From NCBI RefSeq assembly GCF_021735935.1, contig NZ_WMDZ01000001.1, forward strand, positions 2,542,001 to 2,606,000: a stretch of DNA of 64,000 nucleotides. The letters are read 5' to 3'. The notes beneath the pieces are model-generated. The model searched no databases, was not told where the DNA came from, and worked only from the letters and a program-made list of their open reading frames with translations. Positions 44,148 to 54,497 of the stretch are shown piece after piece. Origin of the DNA: Sulfitobacter sp. M39. GTDB lineage: Bacteria > Pseudomonadota > Alphaproteobacteria > Rhodobacterales > Rhodobacteraceae. A program made the translations under genes and the position numbers. How positions within the stretch are numbered: position 1 is the stretch's first letter; the number at the start of each line of letters is the position of its first letter.

Positions 44148-45344
44148 TCACTGCGGCTCCAGCCCCATCAAGGCATCCGCAAATTCCTGCGGGTCAAAGG
44201 GCTGCAGATCGTCAATCTGTTCGCCCACGCCGATGGCATGGATCGGCAGCCCGAACTTATCCGCAAGCGCCACCAGCACGCCGCCCTTGGCCGTGCCGTC
44301 TAGCTTGGTCATGACCAGACCGGAAACATCTGAAATTTCCTGAAAAACCTTCACCTGATTCAGCGCATTCTGCCCTGTCGTCGCATCCAGCACCAACAGA
44401 GTATTATGCGGCGCGCTTGGGTCTTTCTTGCGAATGACCCGCACGATCTTGGCCAGTTCTTCCATCAGGTCGCCGCGGTTCTGCAACCGTCCGGCCGTGT
44501 CAATCAGCAGCAGATCAGCGCCGTCACGCTCCGCCTGAGTCATCGCGTCAAACGCAAGGCTCGCCGGGTCCGACCCCTGCCCTGCGGTCAGTACTGGCAC
44601 GTCGGCACGGTCGCCCCAGACCTGCAATTGTTCGACAGCGGCGGCGCGAAATGTGTCACCGGCGGCGATCACGACGTTCTTGCCTGCGGCTTTGAACTGG
44701 CTGGCCAGCTTGCCGATTGTGGTCGTCTTGCCCGACCCGTTTACCCCCACCACAAGCACCACCTGTGGTGTCTTGGCATAGATCGGCAAGGGCTTGGCAA
44801 TCGGGTCCATGATCCGCGCGACCTCTGTCGCCATGAGGCGCTTGATCTCGTCCACAGACAGACGCTTGCCAAAGCGCCCCTCGGCCATATTCGCGGTGAC
44901 GCGCAGGGCCGTATCCACGCCCATATCGGTCGAGATCAGCAGCTCTTCGAGCTGTTCGAGCATCTCGTCATCCAGCACACGCCGCACAACAGGGGCCGCG
45001 GCGCTGCGGCCCATCAAGCGGCCCATCAGACCAGGTTTGGCCGGTGCTGGCTCGGGGGGTGCGGGCACCAGATCGGGGGCCACGGGGCTCATCGTCTCGC
45101 GCAGCGGCACGGGCGCGGGCGTATCTTCTTCATCCGCTGGCATCGGTGCGGGTTCATCATCCACCGCTTCGGGCAATGCTTGGGCCGCGGCCTGCGGCGC
45201 ATCCATCACCTGATCGACAGGAACTTCATCCACCGTTTCAGGGGTATCCGTCGCCCCGCCATCTTCGACAATCGCCTCAAGCCCCTCGTCGATCTTGGAC
45301 GAGGATTTGAACATTTTGGATTTCAGCTTTTGAAAAAAGGCCAA
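44148..45344 (-). CDS. ftsY: Signal recognition particle receptor FtsY
   Basis: The membrane-associated GTPase that receives SRP-ribosome complexes at the translocon. A long acidic, Pro/Ala-rich A domain (about residues 10-105) precedes the N domain and the G domain, with G1 GVNGSGKTTTIGKLA, DTFRAAA, DTAGR and TKLDGTAKGG. I propose the TTG at 45344, giving AFFQKLKSKMFKSSSKIDEG and 398 residues, with GGAG 8 nt upstream. The ATG at 45314 would remove this conserved membrane-targeting N-terminus. Confidence 0.95.
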   Translation of the reverse strand: MAFFQKLKSKMFKSSSKIDEGLEAIVEDGGATDTPETVDEVPVDQVMDAPQAAAQALPEAVDDEPAPMPADEEDTPAPVPLRETMSPVAPDLVPAPPEPAPAKPGLMGRLMGRSAAAPVVRRVLDDEMLEQLEELLISTDMGVDTALRVTANMAEGRFGKRLSVDEIKRLMATEVARIMDPIAKPLPIYAKTPQVVLVVGVNGSGKTTTIGKLASQFKAAGKNVVIAAGDTFRAAAVEQLQVWGDRADVPVLTAGQGSDPASLAFDAMTQAERDGADLLLIDTAGRLQNRGDLMEELAKIVRVIRKKDPSAPHNTLLVLDATTGQNALNQVKVFQEISDVSGLVMTKLDGTAKGGVLVALADKFGLPIHAIGVGEQIDDLQPFDPQEFADALMGLEPQ

Positions 45345-45455
45345 GCGCGCTCTCCGAATTGTCAGGCGTTTTCTATGATCTATAGGCTCGACCGGCGGGA
45401 TGGAAGGGCGACAAGAGCAATTGACAGCAAGCGGCCCGTCGCGCACCAAGTCTGC

Positions 45456-46340
45456 ATGCGGTTTTTATGGGTGCTCTGGGTGATACTGATGGCAGGGGCG
45501 GCGCAGGCCGAGCCGGACCAGCGCTACTGTTCCAGCACCAAATGGGGCCATGCCCACTGCATCCGCCCTGCGCATTTCGTGTATGACACGTGCAACGCGA
45601 TCAAGGTCTTCTCCGAGCGGCACGGGCTGGACAGCGGATTTTTCGCGCGGCTCATCTGGCAAGAAAGCCGGTTTGACCAAAACGCGTTGAGCCATGCCAA
45701 TGCGCGCGGCATTGCGCAGTTTATCCCCTCCACCGCCGCGCTGCGCGGGCTGAAAGACCCATATAATCCTGCTGATGCACTGGAACACTCTGCCCAGTAT
45801 CTTGCTGAAATGACGCAGAAATACGGGAACGAAGGGCTGGCTGCGATCGGCTATAATGGCGGCGAGCGACGTGCAGAGGGGTTTCTGGCTGGCAAGGGGC
45901 TCGCCCCCGAGACGGTCGCCTACGTCCCCGTCATCACCGGTCTGGACGCCGAGCAATGGCGCGATGCCCCGCCCAAAACGCCCAATTTCCGGCTATCAAA
46001 AACGCAACCTTTCCTGCCCGCCTGCTACGAGATGGCACGCAATCGTCGGGTGACCGCCCTGAAAGTGACACCCCCTGCCCCGATGATCAAACCCTGGGGT
46101 GTTCAGGTATCCTTCGGGACCAGCAAGGACCGCGCGCGGGATAAAGCCAATGCCCAGACAGCAAGCTGTCGCAGCGCGGTAAAAGGGCGGCGTCTGGATT
46201 TCCTGTTCAAGAAAAACCGCGTATCGCGCCGTAAGGGATTCTACTTTGGGCAATACGGCAGCGATACCCGCACCGACGCCCAGCGCCTGTGCGACAGGAT
46301 GCGCGCGACCGGGTGCACCTGCTTGGTCGTGCAGAACTAA
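45456..46340 (+). CDS. Lytic transglycosylase with SLT domain
   Basis: A 294-residue exported enzyme that cleaves peptidoglycan glycan strands. A signal peptide (MRFLWVLWVILMAGAAQA) precedes a family 1 SLT domain (FFARLIWQESRFDQNALSHA with the catalytic Glu, then RGIAQFIPSTAALRGL and AAIGYNGGERR). A C-terminal cysteine-containing, SPOR-like stretch (GFYFGQYGSDTRTDAQRLCD) might bind peptidoglycan. It is divergent from ftsY and convergent with the formate-dehydrogenase-type gene. Confidence 0.9.
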   Translation: MRFLWVLWVILMAGAAQAEPDQRYCSSTKWGHAHCIRPAHFVYDTCNAIKVFSERHGLDSGFFARLIWQESRFDQNALSHANARGIAQFIPSTAALRGLKDPYNPADALEHSAQYLAEMTQKYGNEGLAAIGYNGGERRAEGFLAGKGLAPETVAYVPVITGLDAEQWRDAPPKTPNFRLSKTQPFLPACYEMARNRRVTALKVTPPAPMIKPWGVQVSFGTSKDRARDKANAQTASCRSAVKGRRLDFLFKKNRVSRRKGFYFGQYGSDTRTDAQRLCDRMRATGCTCLVVQN

Positions 46341-46370
46341 TTCCCATTTTGAAGAGACGTCTATCCCGTT

Positions 46371-48083
46371 CTAAACCTCGTCGGGGAAGTGTTTGATCAC
46401 CAGGCGGATCGGGTTCGGCGCTGCCTGCCCCAGCCCGCAGATAGAGGCATCGACCATGGCGGTCGATAGCTCTTCCAGCAAGGGTTTATCCCAGCGTTCC
46501 GCCTGCATCAGCTTGACGGCTTTTTCGCAGCCCACGCGACAGGGGGTGCATTGCCCGCAGCTTTCATCCTCGAAAAAACGCAGCATATTCAGTGCTGCGG
46601 CCTTGGCGCTGTCTTGGTCCGACAGCACCACCACAGCTGCAGAGCCGATGAAAGACCCGTGCGGCTGCAATGTATCAAAGTCGAGCGGTATGTCATCCAT
46701 CGCGGCGGGCAGCAGACCCGAAGATGGCCCACCCGGTTGATAGGCCTTGAACCGGTGCCCGTCGGCCATGCCACCCGCAGCCTCGATGATATCGGTGATC
46801 GTGGATCCCGCAGGCAGCTCATACATTCCGGGTTTGGCAACGCGCCCCGATACCGAATAGCTGCGCAGCCCCTTGCGCCCATTCTTTTCCGTGCTGTTCA
46901 GCACCTCGGGCCCTTCGCGGCAGATGCGCGTCACCCAATGCAGGGTTTCAACGTTATGCACCAAGGTGGGCCGACCAAAGATCCCGACCTGCGCCACATA
47001 GGGGGGACGGTGCCGCGGCAGCCCGCGTTTGCCCTCGATGCTTTCAATCATCGCGGATTCTTCACCGCAAATATAAGCCCCCGCACCGCGCCGCAGATCA
47101 ATGTATCCTGCGGGAACAATGCCTGCAGCCTCGAGCGCTGTAATCTCTGCCCGAAGGAGCGCGAGCACCTGCGGGTATTCGTCCCGCATGTAGAGGAACA
47201 CTTTCTCTGCCTCTACAGCCCAAGCGGCGATCAGCATCCCCTCTAGGAAAAGATGTGGGACGCGTTCTAGGTACCAGCGATCCTTGAAGGTGCCGGGCTC
47301 CCCTTCATCGCCGTTGACCGCCATATAACGCGGGCCCGCATTATCCCGCACGAACCCCCATTTCTTGCCCGACGGGAAACCAGCGCCGCCAAGTCCGCGC
47401 AAACCAGCGTCGAGCAGGCTTTGCTGCACTTCCTCCCAATCGCCATCACGGCGCAGTTTCTTGAGCGCCTCATACCCGCCGTCTGCGACATAGGCGTCGA
47501 ACGCTTCGTAGTCGGGCACATGCACATGGGTATCGCCAGCCGCGATGACCTGCTGCACCTTTTCCACTGTTGCGTGGTCGACAAAGTTATGCCCGATCTC
47601 AAGCGCCGGTGCCGTATCACAACGCCCCATGCAAGGCGCACGCACGACACGTACCTCTGACGCGTCCAACCCGTCTTCCAGTGCGGTTTTCAACGCCTGC
47701 GCACCGGCCAATTCGCAGGACAGAGAATCGCAAATCCGTATGGTCAGCGCGGGCGGTGGTGTTTCCCCCTCCTTCACCACATCAAAATGGGCATAGAATG
47801 TTGCGACTTCGTAAACTTCGGCCATGCTCATGCGCATTTCTTCGGCCAAAGCCCGTAGATGCGCCGCAGAAAGATGCCCGAATTTATCTTGAATAAGATG
47901 CAAATGCTCGATCAGCAGATCGGCACGTCGCGGTTTATCCGCCAATAGGGCGCGCACCTCATCCCACGCGTCCTCTTGCAACTGGCGACCCTTGGTGTGG
48001 CTGCGCCCCTTACCCTTGCCGGATTTCCACACACCTTTGCGAGGCGCGTTTGCATCTGCGGTATCATGATTGTCCAACGCCAT
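46371..48083 (-). CDS. NuoE-NuoF fusion: NADH-binding (beta) subunit of an NAD-linked formate dehydrogenase type complex
   Basis: A 570-residue diaphorase. The N-terminal thioredoxin-like 2Fe-2S domain (residues about 35-180) carries cysteines in CDSLSC and APCMGRCDTAP. The NuoF part binds FMN and NADH (LRGLGGAGFPSGKKWGFV, VNGDEGEPGTFKDR, GAGAYICGEESAMIES) and has the 4Fe-4S site SCGQCTPCRVGC. The combination is that of fused FdsG-FdsB subunits of NAD-dependent formate dehydrogenase. No molybdenum catalytic subunit, FdhD or FdsD gene is in the window, so its partner must be elsewhere, or it serves another complex. Confidence 0.85.
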   Translation of the reverse strand: MALDNHDTADANAPRKGVWKSGKGKGRSHTKGRQLQEDAWDEVRALLADKPRRADLLIEHLHLIQDKFGHLSAAHLRALAEEMRMSMAEVYEVATFYAHFDVVKEGETPPPALTIRICDSLSCELAGAQALKTALEDGLDASEVRVVRAPCMGRCDTAPALEIGHNFVDHATVEKVQQVIAAGDTHVHVPDYEAFDAYVADGGYEALKKLRRDGDWEEVQQSLLDAGLRGLGGAGFPSGKKWGFVRDNAGPRYMAVNGDEGEPGTFKDRWYLERVPHLFLEGMLIAAWAVEAEKVFLYMRDEYPQVLALLRAEITALEAAGIVPAGYIDLRRGAGAYICGEESAMIESIEGKRGLPRHRPPYVAQVGIFGRPTLVHNVETLHWVTRICREGPEVLNSTEKNGRKGLRSYSVSGRVAKPGMYELPAGSTITDIIEAAGGMADGHRFKAYQPGGPSSGLLPAAMDDIPLDFDTLQPHGSFIGSAAVVVLSDQDSAKAAALNMLRFFEDESCGQCTPCRVGCEKAVKLMQAERWDKPLLEELSTAMVDASICGLGQAAPNPIRLVIKHFPDEV

Positions 48084-48253
48084 CGGGCCGCCCTCTCGTA
48101 TCGCTTTCGCACTACGCTATCAAAGCCGCATGAGCTTGCGCAGAGTAAAAGCGACCAATCCGCAGCACTTTACGCGGTAGCTGCGGCGACCTAGGCCCTT
48201 TTTCACGCGCCGTTTCGCGTATAAGAAACACCCATCCCCAGCGGAGCCGCCCT

Positions 48254-49267
48254 ATGTTCTGGTACAGCATCGCCAGCCTGACCCCAGCGATATTTCTGTT
48301 TCTCGCCTGTCTACGCGGCGGCCCCTGGCCCCTGATCGCGCTGCTGTCGATCACTGTGGTCGTGTTTTTCCTTGATCGGCTATCGCACCGGCTGCCTGTG
48401 CGAAACACGTCGGGTCGTGTTCTAAGCCTGACACTGGGCGCTGTGCATTTCACTCTTTTACCCCTTGGGGTCTGGGCGCTGGGCGCAAGCGACACGTTGA
48501 ACGTGCTCGACAAGCTATTGATTTATATCGGGCTTGGTCTGTTTCTTGGTCAGATCTCGAACTCCAACGCGCATGAGCTGATCCATGCCGCATCGAAATG
48601 GCCCCGACGGATCGGCACCGCGATTTATTGCAGCCTTTTGCACGGGCATCACGTATCGGCCCACTTGCGCGTGCATCACATCTACGTCGCAACGGAGCAT
48701 GATCCGAATTCGGCTAGATTGGGCGAAGGTTTCTATGCCTATGCCCTACGCGCCCTAAAAGGCGAGTTTATGGCCGGGCTGCGCGCTGATACGCGGCAGC
48801 GGCGTGGGAAACGGCACCTCTTGTCGCACCCATATGTCACCTATGTTACCGGTGCATTGATCACCCTCGCCGCCAGCTTTGCACTGGCCGGAGCGCGCGG
48901 GGTCGTTGCGATGCTGGCGCTGGCGGCCTATGCGCAAATGCAGCTGTTGCTATCCGACTATGTGCAACACTATGGCCTGCGCCGCAAAACATCCGAAAAT
49001 GGCAAGCCCGAGCCCGTGGGCCCGCAGCATAGTTGGAATGCGCCTGCGTGGTATTCCTCGGCGATGATGCTGAATGCGCCGCGCCATTCGGACCATCACA
49101 TGCGCCCCTCGCGCGCCTTTCCGGCGCTAAAGCTGACACCGGGCACCATGCCAATGTTGCCGCGATCCCTGCCGGTGATGGCTGTGCTGGCGCTGGTCCC
49201 ACCGCTGTGGCACCGGGTGATGGACCGCCGTGTCGCGCGTTGGCAGCCGGTCCGCGATCAAGACTAG
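48254..49267 (+). CDS. AlkB-like membrane di-iron oxygenase
   Basis: A 337-residue membrane protein of the alkane hydroxylase/fatty-acid desaturase superfamily with about six helices. The histidine boxes are visible: NAHELIHA, LHGHHVSAHLRVHH, and NAPRHSDHHMRPS, with the AlkB-type DYVQHYGLRR between. The first box ends HA rather than the HK usual in alkane 1-monooxygenase, and the protein is shorter than AlkB (about 400). No rubredoxin or reductase gene is adjacent, so the substrate (alkane or other hydrophobic compound) is open. Confidence 0.85.
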   Translation: MFWYSIASLTPAIFLFLACLRGGPWPLIALLSITVVVFFLDRLSHRLPVRNTSGRVLSLTLGAVHFTLLPLGVWALGASDTLNVLDKLLIYIGLGLFLGQISNSNAHELIHAASKWPRRIGTAIYCSLLHGHHVSAHLRVHHIYVATEHDPNSARLGEGFYAYALRALKGEFMAGLRADTRQRRGKRHLLSHPYVTYVTGALITLAASFALAGARGVVAMLALAAYAQMQLLLSDYVQHYGLRRKTSENGKPEPVGPQHSWNAPAWYSSAMMLNAPRHSDHHMRPSRAFPALKLTPGTMPMLPRSLPVMAVLALVPPLWHRVMDRRVARWQPVRDQD

Positions 49268-49299
49268 ATCGCGCCTCGGGTTTCTGGCACGCTGCGGCT

Positions 49300-49695
49300 A
49301 TGAAACAGCTTGCCCTGATCCTCGCCCTGACACAGACCTCCCCTTTGGCCGCGCAATCCATAATGTCGGCTGCAGAGTTTGACGCCTATACACGGGGCAA
49401 AACCCTATTCTACGCTCAAAACGGAGAGACCTACGGTGCCGAGCGGTATCTGAGCAACCGGCGCGTCGAATGGTCCTTTCTGGACGGTGAATGCAAGTCA
49501 GGCAGCTGGTACGAAGATACGGGCAAGATTTGCTTTACCTATGACGAGAACCCGGCACCCCAGTGTTGGCGCTTTCGCGAAGGGGCGTCCGGATTGATCG
49601 CCCAGTTCGAAAACGACCCGACCACCACCGAGCTTTACGAGGCACAAAACAGCGGGCAGGATTTCACCTGCCTTGGCCCGAAAGTGGGGGTCTAA
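49300..49695 (+). CDS. Small exported protein of unknown function
   Basis: A 131-residue protein with a short signal peptide (MKQLALILALTQTSPLAAQS) and a mature domain containing four cysteines (GECKSG, GKICFTYDE, PQCWRF, DFTCLG), probably two disulfides in the periplasm. Sequences of this kind (YGAERYLSNRRVEWSFLDG) occur in Rhodobacteraceae without a function I know. It lies 32 bp after the AlkB-like gene and converges with xseA. Confidence 0.7.
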   Translation: MKQLALILALTQTSPLAAQSIMSAAEFDAYTRGKTLFYAQNGETYGAERYLSNRRVEWSFLDGECKSGSWYEDTGKICFTYDENPAPQCWRFREGASGLIAQFENDPTTTELYEAQNSGQDFTCLGPKVGV

Positions 49696-49698
49696 ACC

Positions 49699-51234
49699 CT
49701 AGAAGAGGCTGCCTTGTTCGGGCGCTTTCTTGCGGGTCCTTTTGGGGGCTGCCCCGCCGCCGATCTTCACCTTGCCGTCGATAAATTCAATCTCGAGCGC
49801 CGAGGCATCCTGCGCCGCCTGCTTGGTTGTCACCACGCCCCCATCGCCGCGCACCACGGCGTAACCCCGTGCCAGCGTCGATTTATAGCTGAGCATTTCA
49901 TGCAGACGGTCAAGACCGGCGAGCTGTTTGTGCCAGCCTTGGGTCTGCCGTTGCCCTGCATCTGAAAGGCGCCGCGCAAGCAATTGAAAGGCCTCTTCTT
50001 TCCGCTTTCGGTCCTGTTCCAACGCGTCGGGGCGGAAACGGGCGATCAAACCCTCAAGACGGCGCTTTTGCTCGCGGCCCAAAGCCTCGGGGCGGAAGCG
50101 ATCGGCCAGGGCGGCCAGCCTGCGTTTCTCTGCCTGAATACTGCGGCGCAGGGTGGCAGGGCGCAACGCGCCAGAGATGTCAGAGAGATGCACCTTGCGT
50201 TTCTGCACACCGGCGGTCAGCGCCGGCCCCAGACGGGCACCGCGCATATCGAGCCGCTGGCGCGGACCATCAAGCAAGCTGTCGGGCCGCGGCAACGCGC
50301 GCGCCATGTCGCGCAACCGCTGGTCGCGGCGGGCAAGGCCCTGGCTGAGCGCTTGGGTCATCCGTGCCTCCTGCCCATCGAGCAAGGCGACAAGTTCATG
50401 GCGCACAGGCACCGCAAGCTCGGCCGCCGCCGTCGGCGTGGGCGCGCGCTTGTCAGAGACATAGTCGATCAGCGTGGTATCGGTTTCATGCCCCACCGCT
50501 GAGATCAGTGGGATGTCGGACGCTGCGGCGGCCCGTGCGACGATCTCTTCGTTGAACCCCCATAGATCCTCGACCGAGCCGCCGCCACGCGCCACAATTA
50601 ACAGATCAGGCCGCGGCAAGGCCCCGCCGGGGGTCAGCGCGTTGAACCCCGCAATGGCGCGCGCGACTTCTGGCGCGCATTTCGCGCCCTGCACGGCGAC
50701 GGGCCAGATCAGCACCTTGCGCGGAAACCGGTCGCACAGACGGTGTAAAATGTCGCGGATCACCGCACCCGAGGGCGACGTTACCACCCCGATCACCTCA
50801 GGAAGATAGGGTAGCGGGCGTTTGCGTTCGGGCGCAAACAGGCCCTCTGCCGCCAGCGCTGCCTTGCGTTTTTCCAGCAACGCCATCAGCGCGCCCATGC
50901 CCGCCGGTTTAATATCCTCGATCACAATCTGGTACTTCGACTGTCCGCCGAACGTGGTGATGCGGCCTGTGGCGATCACCTCCATGCCCTCTTCGGGCTG
51001 GGTCTCAAGGCGGGCCGAAACCCCTTTCCAGATCACGCCGGAAATAACCGAACTGTCATCTTTGAGGTCCAGATAGATATGCCCCGAACGTGGCCGGCTG
51101 ACGCGCCCCACCTCACCGCGAATCCGCACATGGCCAAATTCGCCCTCGATCACGCGTTTAATCGCACCCGAAAGCTCGGTTACGGTGAATTCGGGGCTGT
51201 TCTCCCCCTCGCGCGGGTCGTCGATCAGATCCAT
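49699..51234 (-). CDS. xseA: Exodeoxyribonuclease VII large subunit
   Basis: A 511-residue catalytic subunit of ExoVII, a bidirectional single-strand DNA exonuclease. The N-terminal OB fold ([30 protein letters not shown]) precedes the catalytic domain ([55 protein letters not shown]) and a long coiled-coil region with repeated arginines (about 290-420). The start at 51234 removes an extension unlike the family. xseB is not nearby. It is divergent from purD. Confidence 0.96.
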   Translation of the reverse strand: MDLIDDPREGENSPEFTVTELSGAIKRVIEGEFGHVRIRGEVGRVSRPRSGHIYLDLKDDSSVISGVIWKGVSARLETQPEEGMEVIATGRITTFGGQSKYQIVIEDIKPAGMGALMALLEKRKAALAAEGLFAPERKRPLPYLPEVIGVVTSPSGAVIRDILHRLCDRFPRKVLIWPVAVQGAKCAPEVARAIAGFNALTPGGALPRPDLLIVARGGGSVEDLWGFNEEIVARAAAASDIPLISAVGHETDTTLIDYVSDKRAPTPTAAAELAVPVRHELVALLDGQEARMTQALSQGLARRDQRLRDMARALPRPDSLLDGPRQRLDMRGARLGPALTAGVQKRKVHLSDISGALRPATLRRSIQAEKRRLAALADRFRPEALGREQKRRLEGLIARFRPDALEQDRKRKEEAFQLLARRLSDAGQRQTQGWHKQLAGLDRLHEMLSYKSTLARGYAVVRGDGGVVTTKQAAQDASALEIEFIDGKVKIGGGAAPKRTRKKAPEQGSLF

Positions 51235-51318
51235 CAGCGGTGTCTTTCCGTCTTTATCTTGTGTCGGGCTCAGTCCCAGCTTAGAACGCGCAGCAACCAA
51301 GGCCAAGGGAGTGCAACC

Positions 51319-52584
51319 ATGAACATCCTCATTCTGGGCAGCGGCGGGCGCGAACACAGTCTAGCCTGGGCCGTATTGCAAAACCCTAAATGCGACAAGC
51401 TGATCGTAGCACCGGGAAATGCCGGGATCGCCGCCATCGCAGACTGCGCCACTTTCGACATCAACGACGGCGCGGCAGTGGTCGGTTTTGTCGATAAAAA
51501 CAACATTGATTTCGTCATCATCGGGCCAGAAGCGCCTCTTGCTGCAGGCGTTGGCGATGATCTGCGCGCTGCCGGCGTATTGGTGTTTGGCCCGTCAAAA
51601 GCGGCCGCGGCGCTGGAAGCCTCCAAAGCTTTTACGAAAGAGATCTGCGACGCCGCAAACGCCCCCACAGCCGCCTATGGGCATTTCACCGACGCAGACG
51701 CTGCGCGGGCCTATCTGGCCGACCACCCTGCCCCGATCGTGATCAAGGCTGACGGTCTTGCAGCGGGCAAAGGCGTGATCATCGCCGAAACCGATGCAGA
51801 GGCGCTGGCCGCCGTCGATACGATGTTCGACGGCACCTTCGGCGACGCGGGTGCAGAGGTGGTGATCGAAGAGTTTATGGACGGCGAAGAAGCGTCCTTC
51901 TTTGTTTTGTGTGACGGCGACACCGTGCTGCCGATCGGCACAGCCCAAGACCACAAACGCGTGGGCGACGGCGATACCGGCCCCAACACCGGCGGCATGG
52001 GGGCCTATTCGCCCGCGCCGGTGCTAACCGACGAGATCGCCGAACGTGCGTTGGCTGAAATCATCCGCCCGACCATGGCCGAAATGGCCAAGCGCGGCAC
52101 GCCTTACCAAGGGGTGCTTTACGCCGGTTTGATGATCAAGGACGGAGTGCCGCGTCTCGTCGAATACAACGCCCGTTTTGGCGATCCTGAGTGTCAGGTC
52201 CTGATGATGCGCCTTGGCGCGCAGGCTTTTGACCTGATGCATGCCGCCGCCGAAGGGCGCCTGAACGAGGCCCGCGTGAACTGGGCCGACGATCACGCTG
52301 TCACCGTCGTTATGGCCGCGCAAGGCTATCCCGGAAGCTATGACAAGGGCAGCGAAATCAAAGGGTTGGATGCCCTCCCCGAAGACAGCCGCAACATGGT
52401 CTTCCATGCGGGCACCGCCAAGAAAGACGGGGCGATTACGGCTATCGGCGGGCGGGTTCTAAATGTCACGGCGCGCGGCGACACACTGGCCGAGGCACAG
52501 GCACGCGCCTATGAAATGGTCGAGGCGATCGACTGGCCGGGCGGGTTCTACCGTCGCGATATCGGCTGGCGCGCGCTGTCTTGA
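51319..52584 (+). CDS. purD: Phosphoribosylamine-glycine ligase
   Basis: A 421-residue ATP-grasp enzyme, second step of purine synthesis (GAR synthetase). It starts [20 protein letters not shown], has the ATP-grasp parts [14 protein letters not shown] and [14 protein letters not shown], and [14 protein letters not shown] lies 8 nt before the ATG. It is monocistronic and is followed by a copy of the 20-bp repeat. Confidence 0.97.
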   Translation: MNILILGSGGREHSLAWAVLQNPKCDKLIVAPGNAGIAAIADCATFDINDGAAVVGFVDKNNIDFVIIGPEAPLAAGVGDDLRAAGVLVFGPSKAAAALEASKAFTKEICDAANAPTAAYGHFTDADAARAYLADHPAPIVIKADGLAAGKGVIIAETDAEALAAVDTMFDGTFGDAGAEVVIEEFMDGEEASFFVLCDGDTVLPIGTAQDHKRVGDGDTGPNTGGMGAYSPAPVLTDEIAERALAEIIRPTMAEMAKRGTPYQGVLYAGLMIKDGVPRLVEYNARFGDPECQVLMMRLGAQAFDLMHAAAEGRLNEARVNWADDHAVTVVMAAQGYPGSYDKGSEIKGLDALPEDSRNMVFHAGTAKKDGAITAIGGRVLNVTARGDTLAEAQARAYEMVEAIDWPGGFYRRDIGWRALS

Positions 52585-52639
52585 GGGCGCGGCCTGCTGG
52601 TCTGACGAGATGAACCGGGGGCTAGCCCCCAGACCCCCA

Positions 52640-52659
52640 GGATTTTTAACCATTTGGAA
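52640..52659 (+). repeat. 20-bp intergenic repeat, copy D
   Basis: GGATTTTTAACCATTTGGAA, preceded by the palindrome GGGGGCTAGCCCCC (52617-52630) and AGACCCCCA. It lies between purD and the convergent FG-GAP gene. Flank structure matches copy C. Confidence 0.8.
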
Positions 52660-52671
52660 GCAAGTCTGTGC

Positions 52672-53423
52672 TTAGCTTGGGCTGAGCGTACAGGCTTGGG
52701 CAGCGGCGGTATTGCTGGCAGTGAAGGGCACGTCGAAGCTTCGCGGGCTTAGTGTTTTGCCGTCAAGCTGAAGGGCCACCATTTGCGATGGCGCACTGCG
52801 CTGCCACGGCATCTGCGCGAGGATCAATTCGGGGTGTGGGCCGCATTTGCGGATACCCCCCGCGATTTCCGGATCACCGATACGGTGGTTGGTGAACCCC
52901 TCTGCCGTAGCAATGATGGTGAGGCCGCTGTTATCGTAAGCGAGCAGCTGCACCGAACCGGACAGATGCGGGGTGACGACGATCGCGATCTCAAGCCGTC
53001 CATTGCCGGTGAAATCCGCAGCACCAATCGGGGCAAGCCAGCGGTTTTTCCGCCCGATAAAGGGCGTTTGCGCGATGCGCCCGGACGCGCCATAGACCGC
53101 AAGCCGCGCACCTTTGGACTGATGGCTTTCAACCACAATCACTTCGGGTTGCCCGTCACTATCCAGATCCGCAACCCGAGGCGATGTGTCTTCGAATACA
53201 AGGGCTTGGGGCAAAATTATCCGACGGTTGGTGCCGTCAGCCAAGCCCAGCGTTAGGCTGCCCCATTCGACCGCATCGCCCAATACGCCGTGATTATAGC
53301 GTGTTGTCGGGTCACCAAAGCTGGCGCGGGCGATAAGGTCAGCAGAAGCGGGCAGCGCGTTGATCACGTAGGCCGCGACGATTGGCAAAAGGCGCGACGA
53401 CATATGTCGCGCCAGCCGTCGCA

Positions 53424-53424
<1 letters not shown>
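52672..53424 (-). CDS. Exported FG-GAP/VCBS-repeat protein
   Basis: A 250-residue protein with an N-terminal signal peptide (RLLPIVAAYVINALPASA) and two or three FG-GAP/VCBS-like beta-propeller repeats (PRVADLDSDGQPEVIVVESH, IGAADFTGNGRLEIAIVV), whose Dx(D/N)xDG loops bind calcium in related proteins. It probably acts in the periplasm; function is unknown. Its ATG overlaps the ferredoxin stop by 1 bp, so they form an operon. Confidence 0.85.
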
Positions 53425-53765
<341 letters not shown>

Positions 53766-53930
53766 TTAGAATTTCGACATATGTAAACAGCAGCCCGCAG
53801 CTTCGCCAGCCCCTTTTCGCGGCTCGTGCACGGGGATGGCATTATTCACATCCCTATGGGCCTATCATCTAGGCATTGCTGCGAAAAGCCGCTAGCCTGC
53901 GACGGACCCTTTGACCCGCAAGGCCCGGCT

Positions 53931-54497
53931 GTGCAGTATTTTCCCCGACCTTTTATTCAATTTGCCTGCGTGTTTACGGTACTCGTCTCGCTCGGCGCAT
54001 GTAACGCCGTCTCCCAAGATGCGGAGGCACCCGAACCCGGCGTCCGTGAGGCGACAACCAAGGGCCCGGCAGGGGCCGCACCGGGTAGCTGTTGGGGGCG
54101 GACCGTATCACCTGCAGTGATCGAAACGGTGACGGAGCAGGTCCAGGTGCAGCCGGCGCAGATCAGCTCTACCGGCGAAATCCAGTCACTGCCTATTTAC
54201 CGCACGGAAACACGGCAACAGATCGTCTCTCCCCGTGTGGACAACTGGTTCGAGACGCCCTGCACCAGCGCGCTTACGCCCGACGTGATCGCCACGCTGC
54301 AACGCGCGCTAGAGGCGCGCGGGTTCTATGGCGGGGCCATTCATTCCGAGCTCGACGACGCGACACGGCGGGCAATGCGGGCGTATCAGATCAGCACTGG
54401 CGGGCCCGATAGCCCCGTTCTTGCACTGGCCACGGCGCGATCCCTGGGTGTCATCGCCGTAGACATCCCCGGTGTCGATCAGAATAGACGCGGTTAA
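53931..54497 (+). CDS. Lipoprotein with peptidoglycan-binding domain
   Basis: A 188-residue protein. The proposed GTG start (53931, AAGG about 8 nt upstream) gives a lipoprotein signal ending in the lipobox LGAC, so the mature protein is lipid-anchored. The C-terminal part (TPDVIATLQRALEARGFYGG, IHSELDDATRRAMRAYQ) is a PG_binding_1 domain. The middle contains VIETVTEQVQVQPAQI, a stretch seen in related Rhodobacteraceae lipoproteins. It may tether the outer membrane to peptidoglycan. Its stop overlaps that of the convergent ABC gene. Confidence 0.82.
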   Translation: MQYFPRPFIQFACVFTVLVSLGACNAVSQDAEAPEPGVREATTKGPAGAAPGSCWGRTVSPAVIETVTEQVQVQPAQISSTGEIQSLPIYRTETRQQIVSPRVDNWFETPCTSALTPDVIATLQRALEARGFYGGAIHSELDDATRRAMRAYQISTGGPDSPVLALATARSLGVIAVDIPGVDQNRRG

